Notes under the pieces: model-generated | The model's input: only the letters and a program-made list of their open reading frames with translations | What the model was told of the DNA's origin: nothing | Database searches by the model: none | Shown here: piece after piece, positions 42,327 to 51,233 of the stretch | How positions within the stretch are numbered: the first letter of the stretch is position 1 | How the letters are laid out: the number at the start of each line of letters is the position of its first letter | Assembly (NCBI GenBank): GCA_903900845.1 | Contig: CAIUOU010000090.1 | Coordinates: 1 to 52,900 of the forward strand | Direction of reading: 5' to 3' | DNA length: 52,900 bases | Origin: an uncultured Opitutia bacterium | GTDB lineage: Bacteria > Verrucomicrobiota > Verrucomicrobiia > Opitutales > Opitutaceae | Translations under genes and position numbers: made by a program

Positions 42327-45206
42327 TCAGAACGGAATCGCGAACGAGGTCTCCAGCGTGCGGCCAAAGGACCAGCGCCCGTGCAGACCCGCGTTGAAAC
42401 CATAGATGTTGTTGAAGAACGGCGGCTCCTTGTCGGTGAGGTTAGCGATGCCGGCGCCGATCCGCACCCCCTTGCCGAACCGTCCCCAGAGGGGACGCTT
42501 GAACTCGTAGGTGCCGCGCACGTCAATGAGCGTCATCGCCGGCGTGGTGTAATTGGACGGGGTGACGCCCGCCTGGTTCGTCCTGAATCCGCTCATGTAG
42601 CTGTGCTGCGCGGAGGCGCTCCAGGCACCGCGATTCCAGGAGAGGGAGGACGCGATGTTCCACCGCGGACTCGAGTAGGTATCGCCCACGTCGTTGATGG
42701 GCGCGGCGCCCACGGCCAGCTGCCGCGACTGCCGGATAGTCTTGGCCGCGTTCACCCCCACCCGCCAGCGGCCGAGCCGCTCGCCGGGGATCCGGTAGTC
42801 CACCCCGTAATCGAGACTGTCGTTACGGATCAGCCCGAAGTTCACGTACTGGGAGTACAGGGTGTTGATCGAGCCAGGCAGGCCGGCCGCGGTGTCGGCC
42901 GCCGTCGGCGCGTTGCGCACCACAAAGCCTGGGAAAAGAGCCGGATTGTTCAGGATCACCGTCGACGAGAGCGACTGGATGGCGTTGCGCTGCTCGGTGC
43001 GGTAATAATTGGCCGAGAGCGAGAGGCCCTTCAGCTGCGGGAGCTCCACCACGGCCCCGAAGAACCGGGTCTTGGAGGTTTCGGCGGCGAGCTCGGGATT
43101 GGGACGCGTGACCAGCGTGATCGGCGTCGGGGTGTTGCCGCGCAGCGGGTCGTTGATCGTGGTGCTCGTGGTCGTCGTCGGCCGCCGGTTCTCGGTGAGA
43201 CCGGGCGAACGGTAACCCTCGGAATGGCTCCCGCGGAGCAGCACCGGACGGTAGGGTGACCAGGTGAAGCCCAGCTTCGGCACGCGGCTGCCCTCCTGGC
43301 CGGTGATATCCTCCGCCCGGCCGGCAAGGTTCGCCTCGAACCGCTCGACCAGCGGGATGCGGTTGGCTTTGCCCACCAGAGGCAGCTGCAGCTCGCTGAA
43401 AGCGGCGCGCGTGATGCGCTTGCTGGTGTAGGGCGTCACCGTCGTCACCACCGGGAAGTTGCTGTAGCTGACCGCGATGTTCGTGTTCTTGTCGCGGTCG
43501 TAGGAGAAGCCGAACGACATGCGCGCCACACCGCCCCAGATTTTGCCGAGGTCGCCGTTGGCGGAGAAATCGAGGCTCTCCAGGCCGGAACGTCCGTCGG
43601 CGGTCGGGTAAAGGGCCGTTTGCTCCAGCAGGCCGCTCTGGTTGGGCGCGCCGGGAACCCGCTCGTCGATGAACGGGTTGAAGCGCTGCGCGGCGTCGCT
43701 GTTGTTGGCGAAAAAGTTGAAGGCGGTCTGATTGAAACCGCGGCTGATCGAGAAGTACTTCTGCTGCTGCCAGCGATAACCCGCGTCCCAGCGCCAGGTG
43801 GCGAAAACCCTCCCCCGCGCGCCGACCGTCACCGTGGTGGAGTCGGTCCGGGTCCGCTGCCACACCTGTCCCCACTGCGGCAGAAGCATGCCGAAGGAGA
43901 TGTTCTCGCCGAAGGGGTTGTTCGCCGCCGAGACCGCGACGCCCGAAACGTAGGCGGGCAGGGTCTGCGCGTTGCTCTTCGACTGCGTGCGGCTTGCGTT
44001 GCCGTAAATCTCGACCCCGCCGGCGAGCTGGTAGCTCGCGGTGCCGGTCACGCCCCGCCGCTCGGCGGCCGAGACGAGCTGGGTCCACTGGGCGGGATTC
44101 GTGATGCGCTGACCCTGCGCGACGATCGCGGTGCCGGTCTGGCCAGGGTCGTTCGTCGTGCGGCGCTCGAAGGCCGAGACGGGCGGCGTGGCGGCGGAGC
44201 CGGCCGGCGCGAGGAGGACGCGGATGCCGGGAATGCTCGCAAAACCCGTGGTGGCGGTGGCCTGCACCGAAGCGGGATAACCCCACTGGATCCGCTGGTC
44301 CGTGCCGTACACCGGCGCGCCCGTCGTGGGACTGTAGCCTTGGATGCGCGTGCGGTAGTCCATCGCTTTCGAGAAGGCCCGCTGCGAGGCGTACAACGGG
44401 TCGCGGTCGTAATAATCCACCGCGAGGGTGCCGCGCAGTTTGCCGCCAGCGCCCGCGAAACCGGTCGTCACCGTGCCCTGCCGCTCCCGTGCGCCGCCGT
44501 GCTCGCGGAACTTGACCGATCCGCTCACCTCGGTGCCCACCCAGGATTTCTTGAGCACGATGTTGATCACGCCCGCCACCGCATCGGCGCCGTAGATCGC
44601 AGAGGCGCCGTCGGTGATGATCTCAACGCGCTCGATCAGGCCGAGCGGGATGGTATTCAAATCGACAAAACCCTGCCCGGTGGTGGAACCGCGGTTGCGC
44701 TCGCCCGCCTGCGCGACGCGCCTTCCGTCCACCAGCACCAGCGTGGAGCCGGAGCCGAGGCCGCGGAGGCTGACGCCCGAAACGCCGGTTTGGACGGGGA
44801 CGTTGGTGGCGAGAATCGGGCTGCTACCGATGGGCGGAACCAACGGCAGGCCGCTTTCCGTGCGCTGGCCCGCCGCCATGTTAAGGTCGTCGGGCGCACT
44901 ATTGCGACCCGCGCCGACGCCGCTGTAGGTCTGCGGCAATGAGCGCATGAAGTCAGAGAGGTTCATGGCGCCGGAGGCGCGGATGTCCTCGGTGTTGTAA
45001 ACGGAGACCGGCGAAGGGCCGTCGACCTCGGTCCGCCGGATGCGCGATCCGAGCACCTCGAAGGCCTCCATTTGAGTGGTCGGGGCGCCGGCGCCCGGGG
45101 CTGCGGATTGCGCGTAAGCCGGAGCGGCAACCAGCGCGAGGAGCGCCGCGCGCCCGGCGCGACGAAGGATGAGGGCGCCCAACGGGCGCAAAGCGTGGGT
45201 GTTCAT
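42327..45206 (-). CDS. TonB-dependent receptor
   Basis: A 959-residue outer-membrane receptor. A signal peptide (ALLALVAAPAYAQ) is followed by a plug domain from about residue 45. The plug has GSRIRRTEVDGPSPVSVYN, SGVSLRGLGSGSTLVLVDGRR, LGLIERVEIITDGASAIYGA and AVAGVINIVLKK, the classic plug pattern. A large beta-barrel follows, ending in an aromatic residue (SFAIPF). It lacks the extra N-terminal carboxypeptidase-like domain of the receptor at the left edge, so the two belong to different groups. It sits upstream of the thioredoxin genes (47 bases) and 103 bases after the sialidase gene, all on one strand. The ligand is unknown. Confidence 0.9.
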   Translation of the reverse strand: MNTHALRPLGALILRRAGRAALLALVAAPAYAQSAAPGAGAPTTQMEAFEVLGSRIRRTEVDGPSPVSVYNTEDIRASGAMNLSDFMRSLPQTYSGVGAGRNSAPDDLNMAAGQRTESGLPLVPPIGSSPILATNVPVQTGVSGVSLRGLGSGSTLVLVDGRRVAQAGERNRGSTTGQGFVDLNTIPLGLIERVEIITDGASAIYGADAVAGVINIVLKKSWVGTEVSGSVKFREHGGARERQGTVTTGFAGAGGKLRGTLAVDYYDRDPLYASQRAFSKAMDYRTRIQGYSPTTGAPVYGTDQRIQWGYPASVQATATTGFASIPGIRVLLAPAGSAATPPVSAFERRTTNDPGQTGTAIVAQGQRITNPAQWTQLVSAAERRGVTGTASYQLAGGVEIYGNASRTQSKSNAQTLPAYVSGVAVSAANNPFGENISFGMLLPQWGQVWQRTRTDSTTVTVGARGRVFATWRWDAGYRWQQQKYFSISRGFNQTAFNFFANNSDAAQRFNPFIDERVPGAPNQSGLLEQTALYPTADGRSGLESLDFSANGDLGKIWGGVARMSFGFSYDRDKNTNIAVSYSNFPVVTTVTPYTSKRITRAAFSELQLPLVGKANRIPLVERFEANLAGRAEDITGQEGSRVPKLGFTWSPYRPVLLRGSHSEGYRSPGLTENRRPTTTTSTTINDPLRGNTPTPITLVTRPNPELAAETSKTRFFGAVVELPQLKGLSLSANYYRTEQRNAIQSLSSTVILNNPALFPGFVVRNAPTAADTAAGLPGSINTLYSQYVNFGLIRNDSLDYGVDYRIPGERLGRWRVGVNAAKTIRQSRQLAVGAAPINDVGDTYSSPRWNIASSLSWNRGAWSASAQHSYMSGFRTNQAGVTPSNYTTPAMTLIDVRGTYEFKRPLWGRFGKGVRIGAGIANLTDKEPPFFNNIYGFNAGLHGRWSFGRTLETSFAIPF

Positions 45207-45309
45207 GATGGCGGACCGCGGAGCGGAACGCGGCACCCTACGGGGCGCACGACCGACGGCGAGGTCAAACCCGCCCGACGCGCGGGCGTGGGAAAAGGAT
45301 CGCCGCGGC

Positions 45310-46410
45310 CTACGGCGGCCACTCGCCGGCGACATAGTCGCGGGGCGTCAGCCGGGCCGGGTCCAGAACCACATGCCTCACGCGCTCCCGTTTCCACGTG
45401 TAGGTGATATGCACGAGGCCGTCCTTCGCCTGGATCAGCGCCGGATAACTATACTCCCCGGGCGCGCTCTCCAGCACCACGCCGGCCTGCCAGTTACGGC
45501 CGTCGCGCGAGACGGCGACGTTCAACGGCGAACGCTTCCCGCCCCATTTACCAGGCTCGCCGGGCACATGGTTGTAGACGATGAGATGCCGGCCGTCACG
45601 AAGGGTGACGGCATCGGTGCCGGAGTTGGGATTCGGCAGAGAACCGAGGGCCATCGGCTTCCACGTCGTGCCGCCGTCGGCCGATTCCACCTCGAAGACT
45701 TTGTTTTGCCGCGAACGGCCGATCGCCAGCAAGCGATCGCCGCCGAGGAACAGGATGCTGGGCTGGATGGCGCGGATCGCCTCGCCATCATGGACCGGCC
45801 CGATGCGTTCCCACGTTCGCCCGAGATCCCGGGTGCGCTCGAAGTGCACCGCCCACTTGCTCTGGCGCTCGGGGGTCTCGGTGCTCACCGGGCAAAGGAT
45901 GTCGCCGTTCGGCAGCTGCACGGGCCGGTTCTTCACCGGACCAAGGATGTCCTCGGGCAGCCGGCGCGGGGCCGACCACGTGCGCCCGCCGTCGGCCGAG
46001 TCCATCACCATTCCCCACCAGGTCTCGGGCGTCGGACCGCATTTGTAGAAAAGCAGCAGCGGGCCGTTGCGCGGCTGGAAAAGAACGGGGTTCCACGTCG
46101 GATGACGGAGCACGGAGCCATCGGGCCGGCGGTACTGCACGCCGTTCGCGACCTCCACCGGCGCGGTCCAGCGACCCGCCTCCTGGCGCGAGACCCAGAT
46201 GCCGACGTCGGGGTGTTTCTCGCGCGTGCCGCCGAACCAGGCCGCCACGAGACCACCGCCGGCCGTTTCCTCGATGGTCGAGGCATGGCACTGCGGGAAC
46301 GGGGCGCTCTCATAGATGAAGCCCTGCGAAACGATCACCGGCGAGCCGGTGGCGGCGACGCCGGCGGAGGTGAAAATCAACACGGACAGACGGAGCAACA
46401 TGGTCGTCAT
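45310..46410 (-). CDS. Predicted neuraminidase (BNR-repeat, COG4692-like)
   Basis: A 366-residue exported protein with a six-bladed beta-propeller pattern. It opens with FPQCHASTIEETAGGGLVAAWFGGTREKHPDVGIW-type sequence and carries Asp-box repeats SADGGRTW (138-145), SADGGTTW (243-250) and degenerate versions. This fits the COG4692 predicted neuraminidases. Sialidases release terminal sialic acid, but many members of this group act on other glycans, and I could not assign a full arginine triad by eye. ATG 46410 opens a short signal peptide; ATG 46401 is also possible. It is 103 bases upstream of the TonB-receptor gene on the same strand, consistent with glycan capture and cleavage. Confidence 0.8.
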   Translation of the reverse strand: MTTMLLRLSVLIFTSAGVAATGSPVIVSQGFIYESAPFPQCHASTIEETAGGGLVAAWFGGTREKHPDVGIWVSRQEAGRWTAPVEVANGVQYRRPDGSVLRHPTWNPVLFQPRNGPLLLFYKCGPTPETWWGMVMDSADGGRTWSAPRRLPEDILGPVKNRPVQLPNGDILCPVSTETPERQSKWAVHFERTRDLGRTWERIGPVHDGEAIRAIQPSILFLGGDRLLAIGRSRQNKVFEVESADGGTTWKPMALGSLPNPNSGTDAVTLRDGRHLIVYNHVPGEPGKWGGKRSPLNVAVSRDGRNWQAGVVLESAPGEYSYPALIQAKDGLVHITYTWKRERVRHVVLDPARLTPRDYVAGEWPP

Positions 46411-46518
46411 GGGAGGGGTGGGAACCGGGGTGAACCTGCCCGGGATGTGGAGGGCACGGCCGCGGCCGGCGATGCAATTCCACGAACCCGAAGCGCCGGC
46501 GCGGGCACGAAGGGACCC

Positions 46519-46707
46519 TCAGTCCTCGGGCGTCCGCGGCCCTTTCGCCGCGTCGCGGATCACCAGCCAAAGTGTCACCAGCATGACGAGCAGGCCGGCC
46601 GCTCCGACCCAAAGGTCCGTCCCCCCTGCGATGGCGATCGACCACGCCTCCGCGCGGGCGGCGGCGGACTGGAAGCCGGAGGCGATCGGCTGGAGGATGG
46701 TTGTCAT
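46519..46707 (-). CDS. Small single-helix membrane protein
   Basis: A 62-residue open frame with one transmembrane helix (DLWVGAAGLLVMLVTLWLVI, about 31-50), followed by a basic and then acidic tail. Codon use has the same high GC at third positions as neighbouring genes, and the gene fills the gap between the sialidase and the Gfo/Idh/MocA gene on the same strand. No Shine-Dalgarno is evident. It could be a small stress or accessory membrane protein; no family is recognised. Confidence 0.5.
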   Translation of the reverse strand: MTTILQPIASGFQSAAARAEAWSIAIAGGTDLWVGAAGLLVMLVTLWLVIRDAAKGPRTPED

Positions 46708-46796
46708 GGCGGGCCCTGACCCGCGCTACCATCGCCTCCCGGCCGTTCCGTGGCGCGGCATCCCTTGGCGAAGATGCCGCGCGGACCGCGCCCGCC

Positions 46797-47777
46797 TCAG
46801 CGCGGCTGGTTGGCCTTGATCACGTCGGCGATCGAAACCGGCGCGCCGCCGCGCCGCTTGCTCTCGTCGGCCGCCTCCATGAAGGCGATGATCTCGATCG
46901 TCTCCTCCGGCGTGACCGGGGCGACGCGGGTCTGGAAGAATTTCACGACGTCATTCAGCAACGGGCTGTAGTTCACCTTCAGCTCGGGCGAGACGATGGC
47001 GGTGGAGCCAAAAACGGTGAGCCCGAAGGAGCCCTTCGTGTTGCGGTTGCCGCGCATCGTGCCGACGCGGCCGTCGGACCACACCCCGGTGACCACGTCG
47101 GCGGTGGGGGTGTGGGTGCGGACGATCGTCTGGCAGCCCCGGCCCATCACGGTGTAGAGCGCCTCCACCGCGTGGATACCATACCAGAAGAGGTCGGGGT
47201 GATGCGGCTCGAGCTCGCAGGGACCGAAGGTGCTGGCGCCGCGGAGCTCGCCGACCTTCATGCCCTGCGTGGCGAGCTGCACCGACTGGCGCAGCGACGA
47301 GGAACTGAAGACGGGCGTGTTGTGCTTCCGCGCGAGCGCGTAGATCTCGAGCGTGTCGCGCAGCGAGCCGGCGACCGGCTTGTCGATGAACGTCGGCTTG
47401 CCGCTGGGCAGCACCTCGCGCGCGTACTTCAGGTGCGGCCGGCCGTCGACGCTTTCGATCATCACCGCGTCGACGTTCTTCACCAGCTCGGCGACCGTAT
47501 CGTAGAGTTTGACCCCGGGGTACTTCAGCAGGTCCGCCGTGTAACCTTCGACGCGGTTGGCGCTCGAAGGAATATCGGGGCTGCCGCCCTTGAACACCGC
47601 CACGACGCGGGCGCCAGGGACGTGATCCTTGGCCTTCGGGTCGTTCAGGGTCTTCGTGAAGGCGATGACATGGGAAGTGTCGAGGCCGATGAGGCCGACG
47701 CGGATCTCGGCGGCGCGCAGGGCCGGAACGAGGAGCATCGGGAACAGCAGGGCGAGGATACGCTGGGGGGTTTTCAT
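46797..47777 (-). CDS. Exported divergent Gfo/Idh/MocA-like protein
   Basis: A 326-residue member of the Gfo/Idh/MocA superfamily with a Sec-type signal peptide (ILALLFPMLLVPALRAA) rather than a Tat one. The usual GxGxxG dinucleotide loop is replaced by VGLIGLDTSHV (27-37), with only the first glycines kept. The middle block is IDKPVAGSLRDTLEIY, the equivalent of EKP. Similar GLDTSH proteins form a recurrent subgroup in Verrucomicrobia and Planctomycetes by my recollection. Whether it binds NAD(P) at all is uncertain. ATG 47777 gives the signal peptide; open frame further upstream overlaps the neighbouring gene's end region and was rejected. It lies 110 bases after the DHDPS-like gene. Confidence 0.8.
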   Translation of the reverse strand: MKTPQRILALLFPMLLVPALRAAEIRVGLIGLDTSHVIAFTKTLNDPKAKDHVPGARVVAVFKGGSPDIPSSANRVEGYTADLLKYPGVKLYDTVAELVKNVDAVMIESVDGRPHLKYAREVLPSGKPTFIDKPVAGSLRDTLEIYALARKHNTPVFSSSSLRQSVQLATQGMKVGELRGASTFGPCELEPHHPDLFWYGIHAVEALYTVMGRGCQTIVRTHTPTADVVTGVWSDGRVGTMRGNRNTKGSFGLTVFGSTAIVSPELKVNYSPLLNDVVKFFQTRVAPVTPEETIEIIAFMEAADESKRRGGAPVSIADVIKANQPR

Positions 47778-47887
47778 GAGAGTTTCGGAAAAGACGGCCT
47801 CACGGGCCACCCCCGGTCTGCCCGAAGCCGCGCGGATTGGAAACGCCGAAGTTCGCGCGGCGAGGAATCCGCTTTCCCGGCCGCGGA

Positions 47888-48931
47888 TCACGCCAACCAG
47901 CGGTCCAGGTGGCGGGCGACGAACGCGTCGTCCACCAGCCAGGGGTGGGCGGCGGCGACGCGCGTGATCTCGCGCGCCTGGCCGGGCGAGAGCCGCTCGA
48001 GCGGATCGAGACAGGCGTTGGTCGCGAACAGGCCCTGCCGCCGCAGCACCTCGTGGATGCCGGGCAGGCAGCCGGAAAACCCGTGGGCGGCGTCGAAGAT
48101 CGCGGCGTTGGCGTCGGTCAGCGCCGCGTTCCGGCCGAGCCACGAGGCTGGTAGCATGGCACGCCGGCGGGCGCGCTTGACCTCGGCCAGGAGCGCGACC
48201 GCCCGCTCGGTCCAGACGCCCCACTGCCCGAGCAGTCCGCCCGCGATGTGGCGCGTGCGGCCGCCGAAAGTGAACGGTGTCAGGAGATCGCCGAGGATGT
48301 GGTCGTCGTTGCCCGTGTAGAGCGCGACGTCATCGCGTCCGACTTCCAGCACCGCCCGCACGACGTCGATTGTCCGGTAGCGGTGGAAAGGCGCGATCTT
48401 GATCGCGACCACCTCGGGTATCTCCGCGAAGCGTCGCCAGAACGCGTGCGTGAGCACGCGGCCGCCGACCGCGGGCTGCAGGTAGAAACCGACCAGCGGG
48501 AGCTCACGCGCGACGGCGCGGCAATGCGCGAGCACCGCGCGTTCGTCGTCCCGCGCCCAAGCCCCGAGACTCAGCAGCCCGGCGTGGTAACCGAGCCCGG
48601 CGGCCGTGCGTGCCTCCCCGACCGCCTGCGGCGTGCGCCCGCAGAGGCCCGCGATCAACGCGAAAGGCCCCCGCGCCCCGGTCCCGCGCCACGCCCGCGC
48701 CTCCGCGGCCGCGAGCGCGAGCACGGGTTCGAACAGGCCGTGCCGCGGATCCCGGATCGCGAACTGCGTGGAATGCACCCCGACCGCGAGCCCGCCCGCC
48801 CCCGCGTCGGCGTAGTACCGCACCACGGCGCGCTGCCGCCGCTCGTCCCAGCGCCGCGTCCGGCCGAGCGCCAGCGGCAAGGCCGGTATCACCTGGCCGT
48901 CGAGCAGATGGGTGCGCAACGCGGCGGGCAT
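47888..48931 (-). CDS. DHDPS/N-acetylneuraminate-lyase-fold protein, divergent
   Basis: A 347-residue TIM-barrel protein of the dihydrodipicolinate synthase family. The Schiff-base lysine is Lys178 in VVAIKIAPF, and Tyr150 in LVGFYLQPAVGG matches the conserved active-site tyrosine. The pyruvate-binding GxxGE segment is instead GVHSTQF (51-57), so the carbonyl partner may not be pyruvate. It is longer than typical DHDPS (about 290) by roughly 50 residues. It starts three bases after the stop of the epimerase gene, so the two are co-translated. Aldolase or lyase activity on a sugar acid is plausible; lysine synthesis is unlikely. Confidence 0.8.
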   Translation of the reverse strand: MPAALRTHLLDGQVIPALPLALGRTRRWDERRQRAVVRYYADAGAGGLAVGVHSTQFAIRDPRHGLFEPVLALAAAEARAWRGTGARGPFALIAGLCGRTPQAVGEARTAAGLGYHAGLLSLGAWARDDERAVLAHCRAVARELPLVGFYLQPAVGGRVLTHAFWRRFAEIPEVVAIKIAPFHRYRTIDVVRAVLEVGRDDVALYTGNDDHILGDLLTPFTFGGRTRHIAGGLLGQWGVWTERAVALLAEVKRARRRAMLPASWLGRNAALTDANAAIFDAAHGFSGCLPGIHEVLRRQGLFATNACLDPLERLSPGQAREITRVAAAHPWLVDDAFVARHLDRWLA

Positions 48932-48934
48932 GGT

Positions 48935-49981
48935 TCAGAAATTGCCGTCGCGGCGCTCGAAGCCGGTCGGCTTGCCCCAGTCGCCGCCGCCGGCGAGCAG
49001 CCACGCGGCGATCCAGCGCTGCATCTGGTCGACGGAGGTGGACGGCTCGCCGAACCGGCGGTGGGCGGCGCCGGCGTTGTTCAGCCACGCCGTGGGCGCC
49101 TCCGCGCCCGTGAAACGCACGGTCCTTCCGAGCATTTCGCCGAAGCTTTCCGCAAGCTCCCGCACGGTCAGGATCCCCGCGCCGGTGATGTTCACCGGCA
49201 CCGGCGGCGCCGCCGCGAGATCCAGCGCGCGGATGACATGATCCAGCGCGTCGCGCTGCCAGATCACGTTCACGTGGCCGGTCGTGATGTCCACCGCCTC
49301 GCCGCGGAGGACGCGGCGCGCGATGTCGACCAGCAGGCCGTAGCGGAACTCCACCGAGTAGTTGAGGCGGATCAGCGCCACGCGCGTGCCCTGCCGGCGG
49401 GAGACCTCCGCGAACGACTCCTCGCGCCCGAGACAGGAGAGCGCGTAATCCCCGACCGGCGCGGGCGTGGTCTCCTCGGTCGCACCACCACCCGCCGGGG
49501 TCACGAAAGGATAGACGCAGCCGGTCGAGAACGCCGCGATGCGCGCCGCGTGGAACCGCTCGCCGACGCGGCGCGGCAGCTCGACGTTAACGCGCCGCAG
49601 CAGCTCCGGCGATGCGGCGGTGCCGAACTTCACCCCCGCGAGGAAGAAGACGGTCGACGCCTCGGGCAACGCGGCGAGCTGGGCCCCGTCCTCGAGGTCG
49701 GCCGCGAGCGTCGCGACGCCCAGCCGCGTAAAATCCTCCCGGTCGCGCAACGTGCGGAAACGGGAGACCGCCAGCACGTCGTCCGCGCGCCCGAGCGGCG
49801 CCAGCGCCCGGCGCAGCATCACCGAGAGATGCAGGCCCATCTTCCCGCCGGCGCCGAGCACCAGCACGCGGCCGGGGGCACGCGCGAGCACGGCCGCGGC
49901 GGCCGGCGTGGGCTCACCCAGGAAGGAGTCGATGTCCTCCGGCGCGCAGGGCAGACCGTGAGCGGCTTCGGCGGGCGGCAT
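48935..49981 (-). CDS. NAD-dependent epimerase/dehydratase-like SDR
   Basis: A 348-residue extended short-chain dehydrogenase. The Rossmann motif is RVLVLGAGGKMG (38-49), the Ser of the catalytic triad lies in AFSTGCVYPF (Ser152), and Tyr179 begins the YxxxK position. The lysine is replaced: the sequence reads YALSCLGREE, with Cys183. A 37-residue N-terminal extension precedes the fold. Members epimerise or dehydrate nucleotide sugars or reduce sugar-derived substrates. ATG 49981 was chosen; upstream in-frame sequence overlaps the divergent M20 gene start. It heads a unit with the DHDPS-like gene and probably the Gfo/Idh/MocA gene. The substrate is unknown. Confidence 0.82.
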   Translation of the reverse strand: MPPAEAAHGLPCAPEDIDSFLGEPTPAAAAVLARAPGRVLVLGAGGKMGLHLSVMLRRALAPLGRADDVLAVSRFRTLRDREDFTRLGVATLAADLEDGAQLAALPEASTVFFLAGVKFGTAASPELLRRVNVELPRRVGERFHAARIAAFSTGCVYPFVTPAGGGATEETTPAPVGDYALSCLGREESFAEVSRRQGTRVALIRLNYSVEFRYGLLVDIARRVLRGEAVDITTGHVNVIWQRDALDHVIRALDLAAAPPVPVNITGAGILTVRELAESFGEMLGRTVRFTGAEAPTAWLNNAGAAHRRFGEPSTSVDQMQRWIAAWLLAGGGDWGKPTGFERRDGNF

Positions 49982-50046
49982 GGGCCGCGAGTGGCTAGGT
50001 CGCGAACCCGCTCGCGCAAGCCGAATCTTACCCGCAACGTCCGGCC

Positions 50047-51201
50047 ATGCCGCGTTCACCGGACTCCCCCGCCGCCCTGCTCGCCGCGATGGTCGCCATT
50101 CCCAGCGTGAACCCCGGTGGCGATCCCGGCGGCTCGACGCCCGGCGAGGCCGCGTACGGGGCCTGGCTCGCCGACCATCTCCGCGGGCTCGGCGCCGATG
50201 TGGCGGTGCGCCCGCTTGCGCCGGGCCGACCCAACGTGATCGGCGTCTTCGAGCCGGGGCGCCGGGCCGAGGCCACGGTCGTCTTCGCGCCGCACCTCGA
50301 CACCGTGGGCGTCGCGGGCATGACCGTGCCTCCCTTCCGGCTCACGCGGCGCGCCGGCCGCCTGCACGGCCGCGGCGCGTGCGACACCAAGGGCCCCACG
50401 GCCGCGTTGCTCTGGGCACTGCGCCGCTGGACGCGCCTGCCCGTCGGCCGACGGCCGGCGGTGCGCTGGATCGTCGCCGCCACCGCGGGCGAGGAGGAGG
50501 GCAGCGCGGGCGCCGAGGCGCTGCTGCGGGCCGGATTCAAGGCGGATTTCGCGGTCGCCCTCGAGCCGACGGAATTACGCGTGGTGCACGCGGCGAAGGG
50601 CATTCTGCGCGTGTGGCTGGAGTCTTCCGGCCGCGCCTGCCACGGCGCGCAACCGGAACGCGGCGACAACGCGATCTACCGCCTGCTACCCCTCGCGCAG
50701 GCGCTGCGCGACGAACTCGCCCCGGAGCTCGCCGCGCGCCGGCATCCGATTTTAGGCCGGGCGAGCCTGAACCTCGGCGTGCTGCAGGGTGGCCGCGACC
50801 TTAACATCGTGCCGGATTTCTGCCGCGCGGGGCTGGACATCCGTCTGCATCCCGGCGTGACCGCCCGCGAAGTGACAGCGCGACTGCGCGCGCTCGCGCG
50901 GGCGCACGCCCCGCGGACGCGCCTGCGGGTCCACCGCACCGGGCCAAGCTTCGTCACACCGCGCGGCCACGCCTGGGCGAAGGCGCTGCGCGGAGCCGGT
51001 CGCGGCTGGGCGGCCGCGGACTGGTTCTGCGACGCCAATGTCTTCGCGGCCGGCGGCATCCCGGCGGTGGCGTTCGGCCCGGGTGACATCGCGCAGGCGC
51101 ACACGCGCGACGAGTTCATTCGCGAAAGCGACCTGCGCGACGGCGCGGAGGCGTTCCTGCGCTTTCTCACCGCGGGCCGATCCGCCAAGGAACGGGTTTG
51201 A
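50047..51201 (+). CDS. M20-family metallopeptidase (ArgE/DapE/CPG2-like)
   Basis: A 384-residue M20 di-zinc hydrolase. The metal-binding residues are seen in order: APHLDTV (His and catalytic Asp), GRGACDTKGP (bridging Asp), AGEEEGS (Glu-Glu), ALEPTEL (metal Glu) and a late His in AQAHTRDEF. The dimerisation domain lies between about 185 and 300. Members remove acyl groups from amino acids or cleave dipeptides; ArgE, DapE and carboxypeptidase G2 are equally possible. There is no signal peptide, so it is cytoplasmic. ATG 50047 is divergent from the epimerase gene over 65 bases. The next gene begins 32 bases downstream. Confidence 0.87.
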   Translation: MPRSPDSPAALLAAMVAIPSVNPGGDPGGSTPGEAAYGAWLADHLRGLGADVAVRPLAPGRPNVIGVFEPGRRAEATVVFAPHLDTVGVAGMTVPPFRLTRRAGRLHGRGACDTKGPTAALLWALRRWTRLPVGRRPAVRWIVAATAGEEEGSAGAEALLRAGFKADFAVALEPTELRVVHAAKGILRVWLESSGRACHGAQPERGDNAIYRLLPLAQALRDELAPELAARRHPILGRASLNLGVLQGGRDLNIVPDFCRAGLDIRLHPGVTAREVTARLRALARAHAPRTRLRVHRTGPSFVTPRGHAWAKALRGAGRGWAAADWFCDANVFAAGGIPAVAFGPGDIAQAHTRDEFIRESDLRDGAEAFLRFLTAGRSAKERV

Positions 51202-51233
51202 GTACCTCGGCGGGCGTTCCTTTCCTCGCGCGC

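Noticed and set aside
51198-51233. TTG start overlapping the M20 stop for the cytochrome/dehydrogenase gene
   Set aside because: It would put twelve residues ahead of a complete signal peptide; the ATG at 51234 fits better.
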